Shown here: in pieces, positions 1 to 12,643 of the stretch
Layout: every line of letters starts with the position of its first letter
How positions within the stretch are numbered: the stretch's first letter is position 1
NCBI GenBank assembly: GCA_011316305.1
Contig: SAUG01000044.1
Span: 558,001-622,000 of the forward strand
From: Rusavskia elegans
Taxonomy: Eukaryota > Ascomycota > Lecanoromycetes > Teloschistales > Teloschistaceae
Direction: 5' to 3'
DNA: 64,000 nucleotides
Program-made: the position numbers and the translations under genes
Notes under the pieces: generated by a model
Told to the model about the DNA's origin: nothing
Seen by the model: only the letters and a program-made list of their open reading frames with translations
Database searches by the model: none

Positions 1-1031
1 CGATAGTCCAGAAACCTTTTCCATTCCCTCGACTCTTCCTCGAAATAACCGCGTTCACCCTCCCAGTGGCAAAGAACTCGAAGATGTTCATCTATTTTTT
101 CGCGCTCCCGACTGTTAGGCACCGATCGTATCGGACGGGTCGGCGGCCTCCCGCCGGTTTCGACCAGAATATTAAAGACCCGTTTCGCTTCGAGCTCGCT
201 CCTCTCCTCCATCTGACAACGAGATGTCGGCCACTCTGTCAACGACGCAGCGCATTCCGCAAGAACCGCTGGGAGCTGCTGCTTGACCCATTCCAATCGT
301 TTCTCTTCGCCTACGAGCGTCTTGAGCGAGTGTTCTAGGTCGCGTCGGCAACACTCATCGCTCATCGCGTATTGTCGGCCAAGCCCATCGATCATCTTGT
401 ATTTTTCCTTCGCTCCAGGATCCTTCCGCTGTAATGCCTCCACCGCTTGTCGGTTTCGCTCCATCCGCTTCCTCGTTCGGTCGACGCCTCTTTGAAAATG
501 GGTTTGATACTCCTTCCAGTCCTTCAGTTTCCTCAGGCTAGCTGTGAGGTATGCATCTTGCGGGTACCGCTGCCGTTCCGCGTCGTCTTCTCGTGCGTAA
601 TCCGGCCGATGCTCGCGCTGCCATTGCTGAACATCGCGGAAAACCTGCCACGCTTGTAGTTCCCCCTCGAACCACTGGGCTTCCCAGCTCCAGTGTGATG
701 CAATAAATCCAGCTTCTGTCGATTCAAGGCATCGATTGGGTGGCGAGTTAGTGTAATAAGAATAAAATAGCGGCGTATCTTCTTTAACGTCTTTGTACCA
801 ACGCTCGCCATACCTAATGACAATCTTCCAGTGCGGGCTGAATCGGATCGGACGAGTCGGTCTCCCACCCATCTGCACCAGGGTCTCGTAGGTTTCTATG
901 GCTCGAGTTCTGTTCCGCTCCGCAGCTGCCTCGTCGCTGAGGGGAGTCGGGATTGGGGTCGGACTGCTGTCCGAGCGCAGAGGTTCGGGGGATTTGCTCA
1001 ACCGGGGGGGGCAGTCTCTGAGATTTCTCAT
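1..1031 (-). CDS. Uncharacterised fungal protein, 5' part, runs off left edge
   Basis: The minus strand is open without a stop from an ATG at 1031 down to base 1, giving at least 343 codons, so the C-terminus lies outside the window. The start reads MRNLRDCPPRLSK; a Ser/Pro/Thr-rich leader follows, then a charged, Trp- and Glu/Arg-rich helical region. A segment around residue 55 (LVQMGGRPTRPIRF) recurs near residue 295 (LVETGGRPPTRPIRS), each followed by a Trp/Tyr-rich stretch, so the protein appears built of two related modules. The open plus-strand frames over the same bases lack this repetitive logic and are taken as shadows. I recognise no catalytic motif, signal peptide or membrane segment. 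It is divergent from the FHA kinase gene. The frame is confident because it spans over 1 kb uninterrupted; function is unknown. Confidence 0.75.
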   Translation of the reverse strand, partial: MRNLRDCPPRLSKSPEPLRSDSSPTPIPTPLSDEAAAERNRTRAIETYETLVQMGGRPTRPIRFSPHWKIVIRYGERWYKDVKEDTPLFYSYYTNSPPNRCLESTEAGFIASHWSWEAQWFEGELQAWQVFRDVQQWQREHRPDYAREDDAERQRYPQDAYLTASLRKLKDWKEYQTHFQRGVDRTRKRMERNRQAVEALQRKDPGAKEKYKMIDGLGRQYAMSDECCRRDLEHSLKTLVGEEKRLEWVKQQLPAVLAECAASLTEWPTSRCQMEERSELEAKRVFNILVETGGRPPTRPIRSVPNSREREKIDEHLRVLCHWEGERGYFEEESREWKRFLDY

Positions 1032-1190
1032 TAGTACAGATGACTGTTGTTTGGGAGGTCTGTAATGTTGAAGGCGTCTCTCACCGAAGTTTTGCTTCGA
1101 GTTCATTTGGATCCACGGGTTGGGTATGGTGCACGCTGGGGATCATGTTTCTATCCAAGAGTACAGGGCGTCAGCATCATGATCCCCGAA

Positions 1191-1598
1191 TTAAGATGCT
1201 CGAGTCTCCCCAAAGTAGGTCTCGTACAGGAACTTCTCCCATATTTCTCGAGTCAGATTCTGCTTGTCCTTGATATCAAAGAGCCTTTCGAGGCAAAAGT
1301 CGTTAGCAATGGTCCAGCGACGAAGATTGACCTTGCGAGAAACTGTAATTTCTTACCGGCGTTTTGCAATCGCCGCTACCATGTTCGGCTTGCACAGATC
1401 TTCGACTAGAACCTCCAGAAATCCGTCTGAACTCCCGAAGGTTTTCCCGACGTCTTTGACGACGTCGTCAAAATCCATTCTGGGGAAGGCAGATAGATAC
1501 TTCGAGATGTTTTGTAGACGCTCAGGATCAACGGATGAAAAGTGATGTTCTCCGTAGGGAACGTGCGACGATCGCTTACGAAGTGATCGACGCTCGCG
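1191..1598 (-). pseudogene. Broken gene fragment, uncharacterised
   Basis: On the minus strand a frame with gene-like composition opens just after a TAG at 1599-1601 and ends at a TAA at 1191-1193. It is interrupted once by an in-frame TAA at 1353-1355. Upstream of that stop the translation includes VPYGEHHFSSVDPERL and FDDVVKDVGKTFGSSDG; downstream it reads RKVNLRRWTIANDF and ends in FGETRAS. Both halves look like helical protein in the same frame. The stop could derive from CAA by a C-to-T change, as RIP would produce, or the bases around it could be an intron too short to be real (about 14 nt). The left limit may be an exon boundary (ctag acceptor). It lies upstream of the left-edge gene in the same orientation. 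Function not recognised. Confidence 0.4.
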
Positions 1599-2046
1599 CT
1601 AGGCCAAAGCACCTTCCCTATTCGAGGTTACGCGTTAGTACCTTACCGCCCTCTTACCTCCGTTGGTGCAGAAATAATGTGGCATTTCGGTATTAACTCA
1701 CGAATGAGTCCTTGGAGGTAGTGGACGGCAGAGAAGCTTTCCGAGTCAAAACAATCCACCTGCAACCCTCCCCACTCGATTGAGGGATGTCACGGCGTAG
1801 TACCCCGCCCTCGAGGATGGCGCGAACGCAGATTGGCCCACGGATAAGCCCCTAAAGATAGTGGGCGGCAGGACGGCCAGTTAAAACCCTCCGAGTCCGT
1901 GTTGAGACGCAGTGCCACCTGTCCGTGCCCTCCACTGGACACGAAAGGGAGTTTGACAGAGGGGTATAGGCTGGTATATCTATGACCAGAGATGTGCTGT
2001 CTCAAACACTTATCGAATGTAACTATTTCCTCCACCAGAAGATGTC
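1599..2046. other. Intergenic region upstream of FHA kinase gene
   Basis: No convincing gene. Two stretches (about 1700-1770 and 1855-1945) resemble each other loosely (both contain a 'tagtggacggcag'/'tagtgggcggcag' core followed by 'ccgagtc' and a 'ccacctg' block), suggesting an old local duplication. It probably contains the promoter of the plus-strand kinase gene. Confidence 0.3.
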
Positions 2047-5000
2047 ATGATGGATACGAACGACCCAAGCTGCATTGTAGCCTTGGAGGCTTATGACGCC
2101 CCGGCCTACAAAGCCTGGGAATTACCAGAGAATAGAGAACGATACCAAAGTCCCGAACACGATGGTGACGACGAAGATATCTCCAGTCGGGAACCTACCC
2201 CTGACGCACCGGTCAGGCGGCGTGGACCGAAGATCCATCTGACCTTCAATGACAGACCGAAGGACCCTGGAAAAGGGTTCGTGTTCGGATCCGACTCACG
2301 ATTTTGCGATATCTTGCTTGGTGCTAGGAAGCGCGGATTCAGCGGTCAACACTTCCGGATCACATTCAACGCGAGAGGAGACGTTATCTTGGATGACACA
2401 TCCCATTTCGTAACCAAAGTCAGCTACGACGGTAAAGATCTTCCTGGTCGAAACCAGTTCACCTGGATCCTCTTTGATGATTATGAGAACATCGAGGTCA
2501 CTCTGGGCGATAAAAAACAAAAAACAGTGATCTTGATGTTCAAGGTCGTGTGGCCCAAAAATCGCAAGTCTCGTCTGGCTGAGTACGAAGCACGCCGCGA
2601 CGCCTACCTGGAAGAGCGGCAAAACACGCTCCCTGCGGTCGGCCAGTTGGGCGTAGAAAGCCAGCAAACGACGGCGTTGCTCACTGCACCCCATTCTCCC
2701 AGACAAGAGCCAATTTATCTGCCGAGGGAAGAGCTCGGAAGCGGTGGCTTTAGGACGGTCTCCAGAGTCGTCGACGTAAGCACGGGTTACGAATACGCTG
2801 GGAAAAAATTCCATAGCGGTAACTGGAAGAAGGAGGTCGAGATCTTAAAAGGCCTTTCGCATGTAAGTGTGATAATTGACCCAAGATCAATCCCTGTCTG
2901 ACTATTTATAAAGGAACATATTGTAGAATATATAGCTTTCTCAGAGGAGCAGGGACCTATACTGGTAATGGAATATTTACCTCTTGGGAACTTGGCCTCT
3001 CAGAAACCTATTACTGAAGAAGACAACCTCCAAATCCTTTGCCAAGGGCTTCAGGCTCTTAACTACCTCCATTCTCAGTCTCCGCCTCTGGCGTATCGGG
3101 ATATCAAGCCGGAAAATATCCTCGTTCAGTCCCGAATACCCTTCGTTATTAAGCTTGTCGACTTTGGATTCGCCAAGTATAGTACTATATTCCAATCCTT
3201 CTGCGGAACAAATGAATACGCCGCTCCCGAGGTCTGGAATCAACTTAGTTACACTACTATGGTTGATATATGGTCGCTGGGAGTGGTCGTCTTGAAGTAC
3301 GGGTACGGCCTCCCTAGGCCAAGTCGAAAGCGCAAGGGCAAGTTGTGGTGTCAAGATATAGTCAAAGCGGCCAAGGATATCGAAGAGCACGCTTTAATCG
3401 ATCTTATCTTAAACAAAATGCTTCAGATGGATTATCGACACAGGCAATCAGCAAGCGATTCCTTGGCGGAGTTCTATCGTCTGGGACTTCATACAATACC
3501 ACCTGTCGAGATTGTACATGCAACGTCTACGGGGAAGATAACTGGTCAAGACGGCGTCACAAGGACCGGATATATCATAACACGACCCCTTGGAAATATT
3601 CCATCAAACAGTTTTTGCTCACGGTTTCACCACTTAGGAGGCGTATCGGATACAACTGAAGTCGCTGCAACAAAGCGCCAGCTTCGAGAAGGAGTCCACT
3701 CTCACGGTCTTGCATGGCCACGATCGCTTGGTGGGCACCTTCAGGAACGTACACAGATCAGCAACCCTAATAGCAAGGCCACCCCAACGCTGAACAAGCG
3801 GCGGCGACCACAAACAACCCAGCCTCCCACAGCCGATACCATAGGAAGAGGCCAATCAAAACGGTCACGACCTCTACTTCCAAACGAGGTTGGTGGGCAG
3901 CTTCCGAAGATGTCGAACCTAAGGCAAGAGCCCGAGCAGCTCGAGCGCAGCGTCGGGTTGAATCGTGAAGGATCATTAGCAGCAGACGTTGCAAGCCTCG
4001 CCCAGGGTAAACAGCCTATTCCAGAAGTCGCGCCAGAACCTGTACGAAAGGGTACAAAGTCTTCCTTAGGAAGGGAGTCTGTCCACGCAGCGGAAGAAAG
4101 AGTAGCAGAGATTGAGAACCCTTCGTCGAAGCGCAATACTTTGAGATCAACAGCTTCAGGGAATCTGGACAGTGAACACGAAGTTGAGGTACATCAGTCT
4201 TGATGTGTCCGTCAGATATTTCACGTATACTGACTGGTCTATGGAGCAGGAGCTGCAGCCTCAGGAGCACGTCGACGATTTGCAATGGAAGGTACAATAC
4301 ACCCTTATACTTTTGTATGCATTTATTCACTGTTATTGTGTCTCACTGTTATTGTGTCTAGCGACAACTGTCTCCATTCCTCCAACTCCACATACATCTT
4401 AAACCGATTACAATACGAAGGTCCGATTTTAGAATTAGAGCCATTGACATTTGTCGAGCAGCCGATAAATCAAGAAACGAAATACCTCGGATTCAGCTAG
4501 AATTCAGAGGGAAATTTGATCGGGTGCGCGGCTCCCAACACTGCGGTACATATTTGGACTTCTGGGTTGGGGTAAGGTTGTGTCAGAGGTACTGTCTACC
4601 TGAGTTGGAGAAAAAGCTACGTACTCTCGAGGGTATTCCGCCGGAGCCAGAATTGTCCGAGCCAGAAGCGCCAAAGCTGTCACGATTCGTTGAGATCACA
4701 GAACCTGTGCCCAGTGAGCATTCAAATGCCAGATCTCAGAATCAACGCCACCCACATCATTAAACTCGCTGGCCTCTCAAAACAAAAACAGGCAGTTCGG
4801 GATCTCAGAAAGAAGTGTGGCTTTGAGGCTTACGAAATATCAAGGGGATTTATAAAAGCCCACGGTACGAGGTCTCGGGGTACATATGTGAAATTCGATA
4901 TTGGAATCGAACTGTGTCGAAAATATGGACTATCTGAGCTGGAGAAGCGACTTGATAGCTTGAGATCTAGCAGTGACCTGCCGATATCCGAAGCAGTGTC

Positions 5001-5508
5001 CATTCATGTCGGAACCTGCAGCCAGACCTCCAGACGGCACCCGGAATCGCCTGGATCGAACAGTGTCTCGGTGCGAAATAACAGCAATCGATCCAAGGGA
5101 ACAGGGAATCAAGATCAACCTATTGCCGATAGGCCGGTACAAGCGGACGATGCTCATGATACGGATTCGGACTCAAACGAAGCAAGCTCGAGGAGTAGCG
5201 ACACATCTCCCGAACCTTCTTCTTCACGACGAGAGTCTCAACCCGTGCCGCCAAATCGTATTACCACGAATCCTGCGTCGCCATACCAGTCAATATATAA
5301 TACCAAACCATCTCCTCTGGAACTTCCAGATTTACATTCCGCTAACAGTCCACCATATGAGGTTTGGGACTCTCAGCTTCAATTCTCGGGTTTGACTGAA
5401 GTGAAACCTGACTTGAGGCCATCCAGTTGGAAAACGGCCTCGATTTACGGCAGCTTTAGTGACTTACGCCGCACGCCATCTCCAGTCACGGAAAGCCATT
5501 CGGGGTGA
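2047..5508 (+). CDS. Composite FHA domain / protein kinase / tandem KilA-N (APSES-like) protein
   Basis: Proposed exons are 2047-2862, 2914-4188, 4250-4291, 4362-4632 and 4715-5508 (about 1065 residues). The first intron is clear (gtaagt, ctgac, 51 bp). Residues about 58-140 form an FHA domain (GKGFVFGSDSRFCDILL, then SGQHFRI). The kinase domain follows: glycine loop GSGGFRTV (third Gly replaced), AGKK lysine, YRDIKPEN (His of HRD is Tyr, catalytic Asp kept), DFG, and AAPE. After a low-complexity tail come two KilA-N modules: RIRAIDICRAADKSRNEIPR...GTYLDFWVG (4425-4620), and MPDLRINATHIIKLAG...GTYVKFDIG (4720-4960). The two middle introns have weak donors (gtacat, gtacaa) but keep phase and remove all stops. 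The step between KilA-N copies needs an 82-nt intron or is a frameshift. FHA domains bind phosphothreonine; KilA-N domains usually bind DNA. The alternative is two or three separate genes, kinase ending at 4203. Confidence 0.65.
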
Positions 5509-6240
5509 CTTTATCTCCTTTGTACCGCGGCTAAGCCTTATCGATAACCGCTGTGACTCTGGCATATAAACGATAGCCTTGGGATATGGTGGCCGAAGGG
5601 TTAAAGAGTGCTGAAAGTCCCCCAGGCAATGGGAGACTCCTGCGGCCGAGTGTATTCTCTCATCCAGCACTTGCGTCAAGCTGACGAAGAGCGCCCTGAC
5701 CAACAAAATCGAGACTTGGCCCCAGCTCAAAGATCTTGTGATCCCCTCCAGGACGTCCGTTACATCATAAAAATAGAAATGATCAGATCGTTTGGTAAGG
5801 AACGAGCCCCATTCCAAGGACTGAAGAGCGCACCGTTGCTGATGCCTCAAAGGAGCGTCTAATATCTAAGGGTAGTCATTCACCTCCTTTCAGCGTGGAT
5901 ACAAAATCATGCAGTAGAACAGTATACCTATATTGCATACCGTGTCCGAGATTATCTAAGAGAAACCGAAGAGATATTGACCTGTATCTATTTGCTATCG
6001 CTTCCGCACAGCTGTTCTTCTTCACCGAGATCGGACTCGCTTTGCTCCAGAGTACGTACGAAAGTGACTAGCCTGCTTCCATGTCTATGTAACGATTTTA
6101 TTAACAAGCCTTCACCACTTTCTGCTTTGAAACCAAGCAACTTGGTTGGTTTGCAATTATTGCAGGAATCTAATTCCTGGATCTGGAAAGCCGAATCGTC
6201 ATGGCGGTAGTGGTACGGTAGGCTGCTTTAATAAAGATTA
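5509..6240. other. Gene-free stretch at island edge
   Basis: GC-normal DNA downstream of the kinase gene, grading into AT-rich sequence near 6240. Short ORFs on both strands overlap one another and none is convincing. One plus-strand frame around 5610-5765 reads with plausible composition (KLTKSALTNKIETWPQL) before a stop, and could be an eroded gene fragment. Confidence 0.3.
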
Positions 6241-8791
6241 AGAGAAGGTTGTAAAGATTTGAGATTTCCGGCGTGGAAAGTCTCTTTTTTAGGTTTTGAG
6301 TACTTTGTAGTAAAAGTATTAAAGGAATTGGAATTTTGATAATTAGAATAAGGTTTTAGAGATTGGGGTAAAGTTGGACGTCTGATATATTTTATTCTTA
6401 GATCTTATCGAGGTTTTTTATCATCTTTTACTTGAAGAACACGTAAAGATTGGGATCGAGATTCCTTCTAGCTACAAAGTTCTTTATTGGTTCTCCACTA
6501 CAGGTTTCGGCTCGGCCGATAAATTCGATAAACCTTGATTGACGCTACGAGGGCTCTATATCTTTATTAAAGCCCTTTTAAAAGTAGAACTAATTTTTAT
6601 TTAGATTAAATCTATTTTATAAATATTTTTAATTTTTAATTTATAGATAAATTTAATATCTATTTCTAAATAATAAACTATAGATAGTTCGAGCTTTTTC
6701 TATTTAATCTATACTTTCCAGTTCTTTTTACTAAAAGGAAATTTAGAAGATTTAAATTATTTTAGCGTTCGTTTGTATTATTATCTAATATATTAAACGA
6801 TAAATACTGTTATTGAAATAAAAAATAAGTTAGTAAAAATACCGAAACTGGTTTTTAAAAGTTTACTAAAATCTTCCGATTTAGTAGAAACGGAATCGGA
6901 TATAAAAATAAAATTTTAGAACGGTTTATATCTACAGTAGCTCTAATACTAAAAAGTATAAAAATATTCGATTATTTCGTATATTATCTTTCGAATAATA
7001 TTAGTACTAAATAGCGTCGATTAGAATATAACGTACTATTGGTTTGTAGACGTATATTAAAGCGTTTTAACTTTCTAACTATTTATATTGCTATTGGCAT
7101 CCGTTATCGAATTATAAATCTACTTCGTTTTTTCTATATTAACTCGAACAGTTATTGCTATAGCTCGTTAAACCAAGCGTCCAGGTATATATAAAGTTAA
7201 TTACCAGTTAGCCGAAAATTTACCGAACGCGAATTTATAGTAAATACGAAAATAGAATCTTTAGCTTAGTTCTAACGTTTTATATCGATAATTTAAACGC
7301 CTAAGATACTATTTTTAATAGAACTAGCTATTAGAATTAATCTATAGTAGGTATAGTATTATATATTATAATTATAGTCTCTAGTTTCTAGTATTATCTA
7401 AACAAGACCTTCGAAAGTTTATTTTATAGTTAGTAGAACGAATATAGAAACTCTATAATAGAAGTAGTTTTCTCTATAGCTCGTTCGCCTACTATAGTCA
7501 AATTTACGTACACTACCGATATTTTATAAATTATAATATCGGTTATAGTACGGTACCTATCATTAGCGGTATATAATAGTTTATATATTTTCTAAAAGGA
7601 GCGTACTAAAGTTGGTTAAAAAAAAAATTCTAGTAATAGTTAAAAAAAGATAAATAATATTATAAAAGCGAATACTATTTTAAAGATTCGATATAAAAAT
7701 TATAGAATTAGTAAGATAATAAAGATAAAATTGTTAATAAAACGGTCTAGATATTTATAATAATGTATAGAATATCTATTCCAGCTATACGATATAATAT
7801 AAATAATTCTCGGCATAGAATATAAAGATAACTTTATTTAAACTTGACGTATAGATCTATACAGTCGCTATATACTTTGGTAAATGAAAATTTATCGCAG
7901 ATCTAGTTTTCTAGTACGTAAATATATATAATTAATTGATTTATAGTTTAAAATACTCCGATTTTATTTAAAAAGATTTAATTAATAATCTAGAAAAATC
8001 ATTTCTTTTATAAAGAGACAGCTATTAAAAGATTAAAACGTATATCGATATATAATTGGTCTGTCGATATTAAAGTATATAAAACCTATATTACTATATT
8101 TATATAATATAGAATCGCAGTATATTGTATAGCGTATCTTCGCTATATACGCGTAAGATTTCAATTATATAAAAGATATACGGAACGTAAAGAATAATAG
8201 ATTAAAAAAGTATTTTTTTTAAAAAAAATCTTAGAACTAGACAAAAAAAACGATTCGATAAAATATAGATATAGGTTTAATACGTAGTAGATTATTCGCT
8301 TTACTATAGATAAATATCTTTTTTAAATAGAATATTTATAAACTAAAATCCTCTGCTATAGTAAAGTATAAAATATTATATATTAGTAACGATATCTAGT
8401 ACTAACTTCAACTATTCTAAAAAGCGGGCGAATAGAAAGAAAATAATATAATAAACCTTTAGATTTTAAAATCGTTAAAATATAAATATCATCGTACTAA
8501 TTATATAATAGTCTGCTGTCTATTAAAAATATCGCGATAGTATTTTAATAGTATTATATAATATTAGGATATTCATCTAATAGATATTTTCTATACATTC
8601 TAACTCCAATATTTATATATCTAGATCTACGGACTTCTATACTCTTTTTCGAATTTTTTGTAAATAGAATTTCTTTTATATTCTACTAGTATATTTAGTA
8701 GCGGTTTAGTATATTGTAAAATCGTCTATCTACTATTTCTAGATATCTTTATCTCTAAACCAATTTCTAATTTATAAAGTGTAATACCCTA

Positions 8792-9734
8792 GAGGCAAAA
8801 ACCTATTCTTGAACAAAACGTCGATATAAAATTATCTAAAACGTTAAATTAATTTGAAATCTACAAAAAATTAAAATCTAGTTAATAAAAATATTATATC
8901 GATTTGAAATTAATCGATAGTTCGATTTTACTAGAAGTTTTATAAGAAATAGCCGTTTTATCTAACAATAAATTTATTTAAACTTTCAATTGATAATAAA
9001 TTAATATCTAATCGATTAAAATAACAAGTTAATCAGAAATCTATATGATATTAATTAGAAGTTAACTAGAAATTGAAGTTAACTAGAAGTTCAAATTAAC
9101 TAGAAGTTCGAATATTAACTTTCTAAAAGATCGTATTTAATTAATTAATTTACGTTTAATTAATATATCAGTAGTACTAGTATAGATTAGATAGATAGGC
9201 TAATTCCATGTCACGTGACTCTCTGAATCTCACCTAGTAAAATCCTGATTACTAATTCTGATTACTAAGCAGTTCAATATTCGAATCTCGCGAAAATCTC
9301 TTTTTTGGAAATTTTCATCCGATTTTTACGCCTTCTATAGAGTACCTAGAGTACTAAAATCGACGTTTTAGGCTAGATAGCCACGTAATCTATAGGCTCG
9401 CTTATTTTTAGGCTTATTTCATTATTAAAGTTAATTGAAAAACTTTCTGTTGACTAGATGTTGAACCGATATTAAAAATTTAATTTATTGTTAACGAGTA
9501 ATCTAAAGGTTAATTAATTACTAGTCGGCTTCTAATTACTAGAAAAGTCTAGTTTTAACTAAACCCGAAGTTTATATATAATTTTTGACTACGTAATACA
9601 GCAGGCCAATTTTTAATTCGTTTAAACTAATCACCAAAAGAACGTCTTCGAGGAGTTCTCGCGAACGCCGAGATTTTAACCAATCAGACATTGATTAGTC
9701 ATCAATATCTTGTTCAAGAACAGCTATTTGCCTC
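8792..9734. mobile_element. TIR element flanked by TA (Tc1/mariner-like or MITE), no coding capacity
   Basis: The left end GAGGCAAAAACCTATTCTTG and the inverted right end (read on minus: GAGGCAAATAGCTGTTCTTG) match over about 34 bp, with several differences of the C/T or G/A type. Both ends are bordered by TA (8790-8791 and 9735-9736), the target duplication of the Tc1/mariner superfamily. The 943-bp interior has no ORF, contains short repeats of 'gttaactagaa' near 9060-9115, and is less RIP-damaged around 9200-9420. Either a non-autonomous element or a decayed autonomous one. Confidence 0.6.
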
Positions 9735-12643
9735 TAAGCTAGTATTTATCTTATATATATACTCGGTATCTAAGTTTTAGATATAGACCGGGAAGAGTTT
9801 TTATATACGAGAGTTAGTATTTTCTACTAGAGCCGTAAATTCTAGCTATCGAATCTTTAATAGAATCTCTTTAAATTCTGTAATATCTATTTTTATTATC
9901 CTATTTATACTTGTTCTTCGTTTTTTAAATAATTGATAAGCTGTAATAGCAGACGTAGTAGAGAGAAAAAGCACGTAGACGGCTAGAGTAATTTTAATAT
10001 TAGTGCTGATAGATAACCTCTGTGAATTTAAGGCCAACTGGAGTTGCTCGTCAACGCGAAAGCAATTAGTCTTGTCTATAAATACTACGGGATATTTAAC
10101 CTACTTAAAATTAACTCTAAAATATCCGTCAGTTTCTAATTAGAATATAGAGATTTAACTAGACAGAATACCTATAGTGGATTTTCGATATCTATAAACC
10201 AATTAAATCGCTATTAATAATCGTTTTAAAATACTAGTACTAAAAAATCATAATCCGTAGTTAAAGAAACGCCTAGAAACTGTAAATTCTATATTGAAAG
10301 AGGTTTTGAATACTGCTTTCTGTAATTGCTGACCTCTTCTAGATTGCCGGCTGGAATCTAACGGATATTGTTTAGCTGCGTTTATAGCGAAATATAGAAC
10401 GTACGTATCTAAAGATTAAATATATTATTACTTGCTGAATGTATTATTAATATAGTTTGAACTACTATCTTGCGGTTTTTTAAAAGGCCTGATATAAGTA
10501 TTAGGCTGTAGTAGGCGTAATACTATACGGTCGAATTCTCTTCTATAAGCTAAATTACAGCGAAACTATAGGATATTATATTATTAAATTCCCAGGATTG
10601 TTGATCGGCGTAAACGTACGTTCCGCTATTTCGGGAAAAATTAACGTAGCTTGAATTTTTCTCGTAACCCTCTAAATTAAAGGGAATATTACAACGATTT
10701 TATATCTTGACGGAACTGCTGACGTTACTAGTATTTTCTCGCTATAAACAGGAATGTTTATAGCAGTTCTAGGAGCGTATTATTAGCGCAGATCTCGCTA
10801 CCAAACTTTAAATAGCCGGATATAAAGTAGAATAAAAAAGAGATAGACGAAAATATTTATATACAGACTAGATAGTTAGTTTTAAATCGAGTAAAATTCC
10901 GTTTCTAACTACGATATAGAACTAGTATAATCGAGACAGTAAGTTATAATATATAGACAACTGTCTTTCGATAAAGTTTTATTAATAAAATATTTAATAT
11001 AGAAGATTACTAAATGAATATCGAATAACCAATAATATAGAAATACGTATTTAGTATATATAATAAAGAGATTGAAGATATTAAAAATACGTATTAGTTA
11101 AAATAATTTAATATAGACGTAATAGTCGAATCTATAATAGAAGCTGATAGAATATAAGAACTATATTTCTAGAACTCTCTATATAATTCTAGATAATAGA
11201 TAGTTTTATAGTCTGGCGGAAAAGACTAAATCTATCTTTAAATAGATTCTATAGGATTATATTCTCTTTCAATTTACTATTTCTATAGCGTAAAACAGTT
11301 TTTATTCATTTATATATTAGTTGTTAAAGCTAATACCATAGTTCTAAGAAAACATATATAGTTTTTTCTTCGCCGTTTTATCTATTTATCGATAGCTGCA
11401 ATATTATATAATAGTAAAAAAAGAAAAGAAAAAGTCGTCGTTAAACTAAGGATCTAACTACGTTACTTTAATCGTATTAGTCTACCGACGTTATTATACG
11501 GAAATCGTTCCGTTATATACGATAGTTTATTTAAAATATCCAATATTTATAATAATTCAATTCTATAATATCTAATTAAAAGATCGAGTAATAGAAGATC
11601 GAACGGTATTAGAAGACCTTCGTTTCTTTTACTAATAGTTCTATATATTTAGATAGTAACCAAGCTGCTTCCATTTTAAAAAACAGTAAACTTCGCGATA
11701 ATCAGTTTAAACGAGTTTAGAATCTAGCCGACGTCGATAGCGATAGTAAACTAGATGATATATTTAATTTAGTTAATAGTATATATAGAATACTATTACT
11801 TTCGAATCTATATTTTGATTTCTACTAATATTAAATTATATTCTAATAGTTTATTATAGAATTTTATTTATCTATATTTTAATAGAAATATTTAGATATC
11901 TCTTTTACATTCTCTATATAGTTTATCCTTTCAATTAAAATCTATTTTATAACTGCCGCCTTCGCTTTCTATAATCCCCCTTCCTAATCCTTCCCTTTAC
12001 TAGCTATATCTCTAGAAAAAAAGGGTTTTAAAAATAACTTTAACTAGTATATATCTCTTACAAAAAATCTAAAAAATAACGCTATCTATACCGTTAATAA
12101 ATTCTGTTCCGGCTATTTTTTTTTCGATTTTTTAGAATCTTTCTATTCTAGCTTCGACGTTCCGGATATCGATATCCGCAGCGTCTAGAATTTTATTAAC
12201 TTTAACGCCGGCGAAAGTATCGGAAAAAACTATCTTCGCTTTTCTATATATTTTTAATAACTGCTATAAAGACTTTCGGATACCGCGTTCTATTCTACTA
12301 TCTCTTCGTATGATATTTAAAAAGAGGAAAATAGATTACTAAATCGACTATATATATTCTCCGGTTTAAAAATAGAAATCTATAAAGGACTAAGATATAT
12401 CTATAGACTATAAAACTAAATTCGGGGATAAATATTTTGGCCGTCTAGATATAAATAAAGATTTCGATATTAAAGATATAGATTTTAGCTCCGTATATTA
12501 AACGCGCGACAAGAAAAAAATAGAGCGAAAACGCTAATTAATAGATCTAGAAGATAAAATTACTAAAATCGTGAATTCGGCTAAAGAAAAAAAAACAAGA
12601 AAAAGAAAAAATAGTGTTAAAATATACTGCAGCTCAGATGAAA

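Noticed and set aside
1040..1409. Plus-strand ORF of 120 codons
   Set aside because: Antisense to the broken minus-strand fragment, whose translation is more protein-like on both sides of its single stop.
9846..10037. 63-codon minus ORF with a hydrophobic segment
   Set aside because: Lies in RIP-degraded sequence just outside a TIR element; chance opening in AT-rich DNA.
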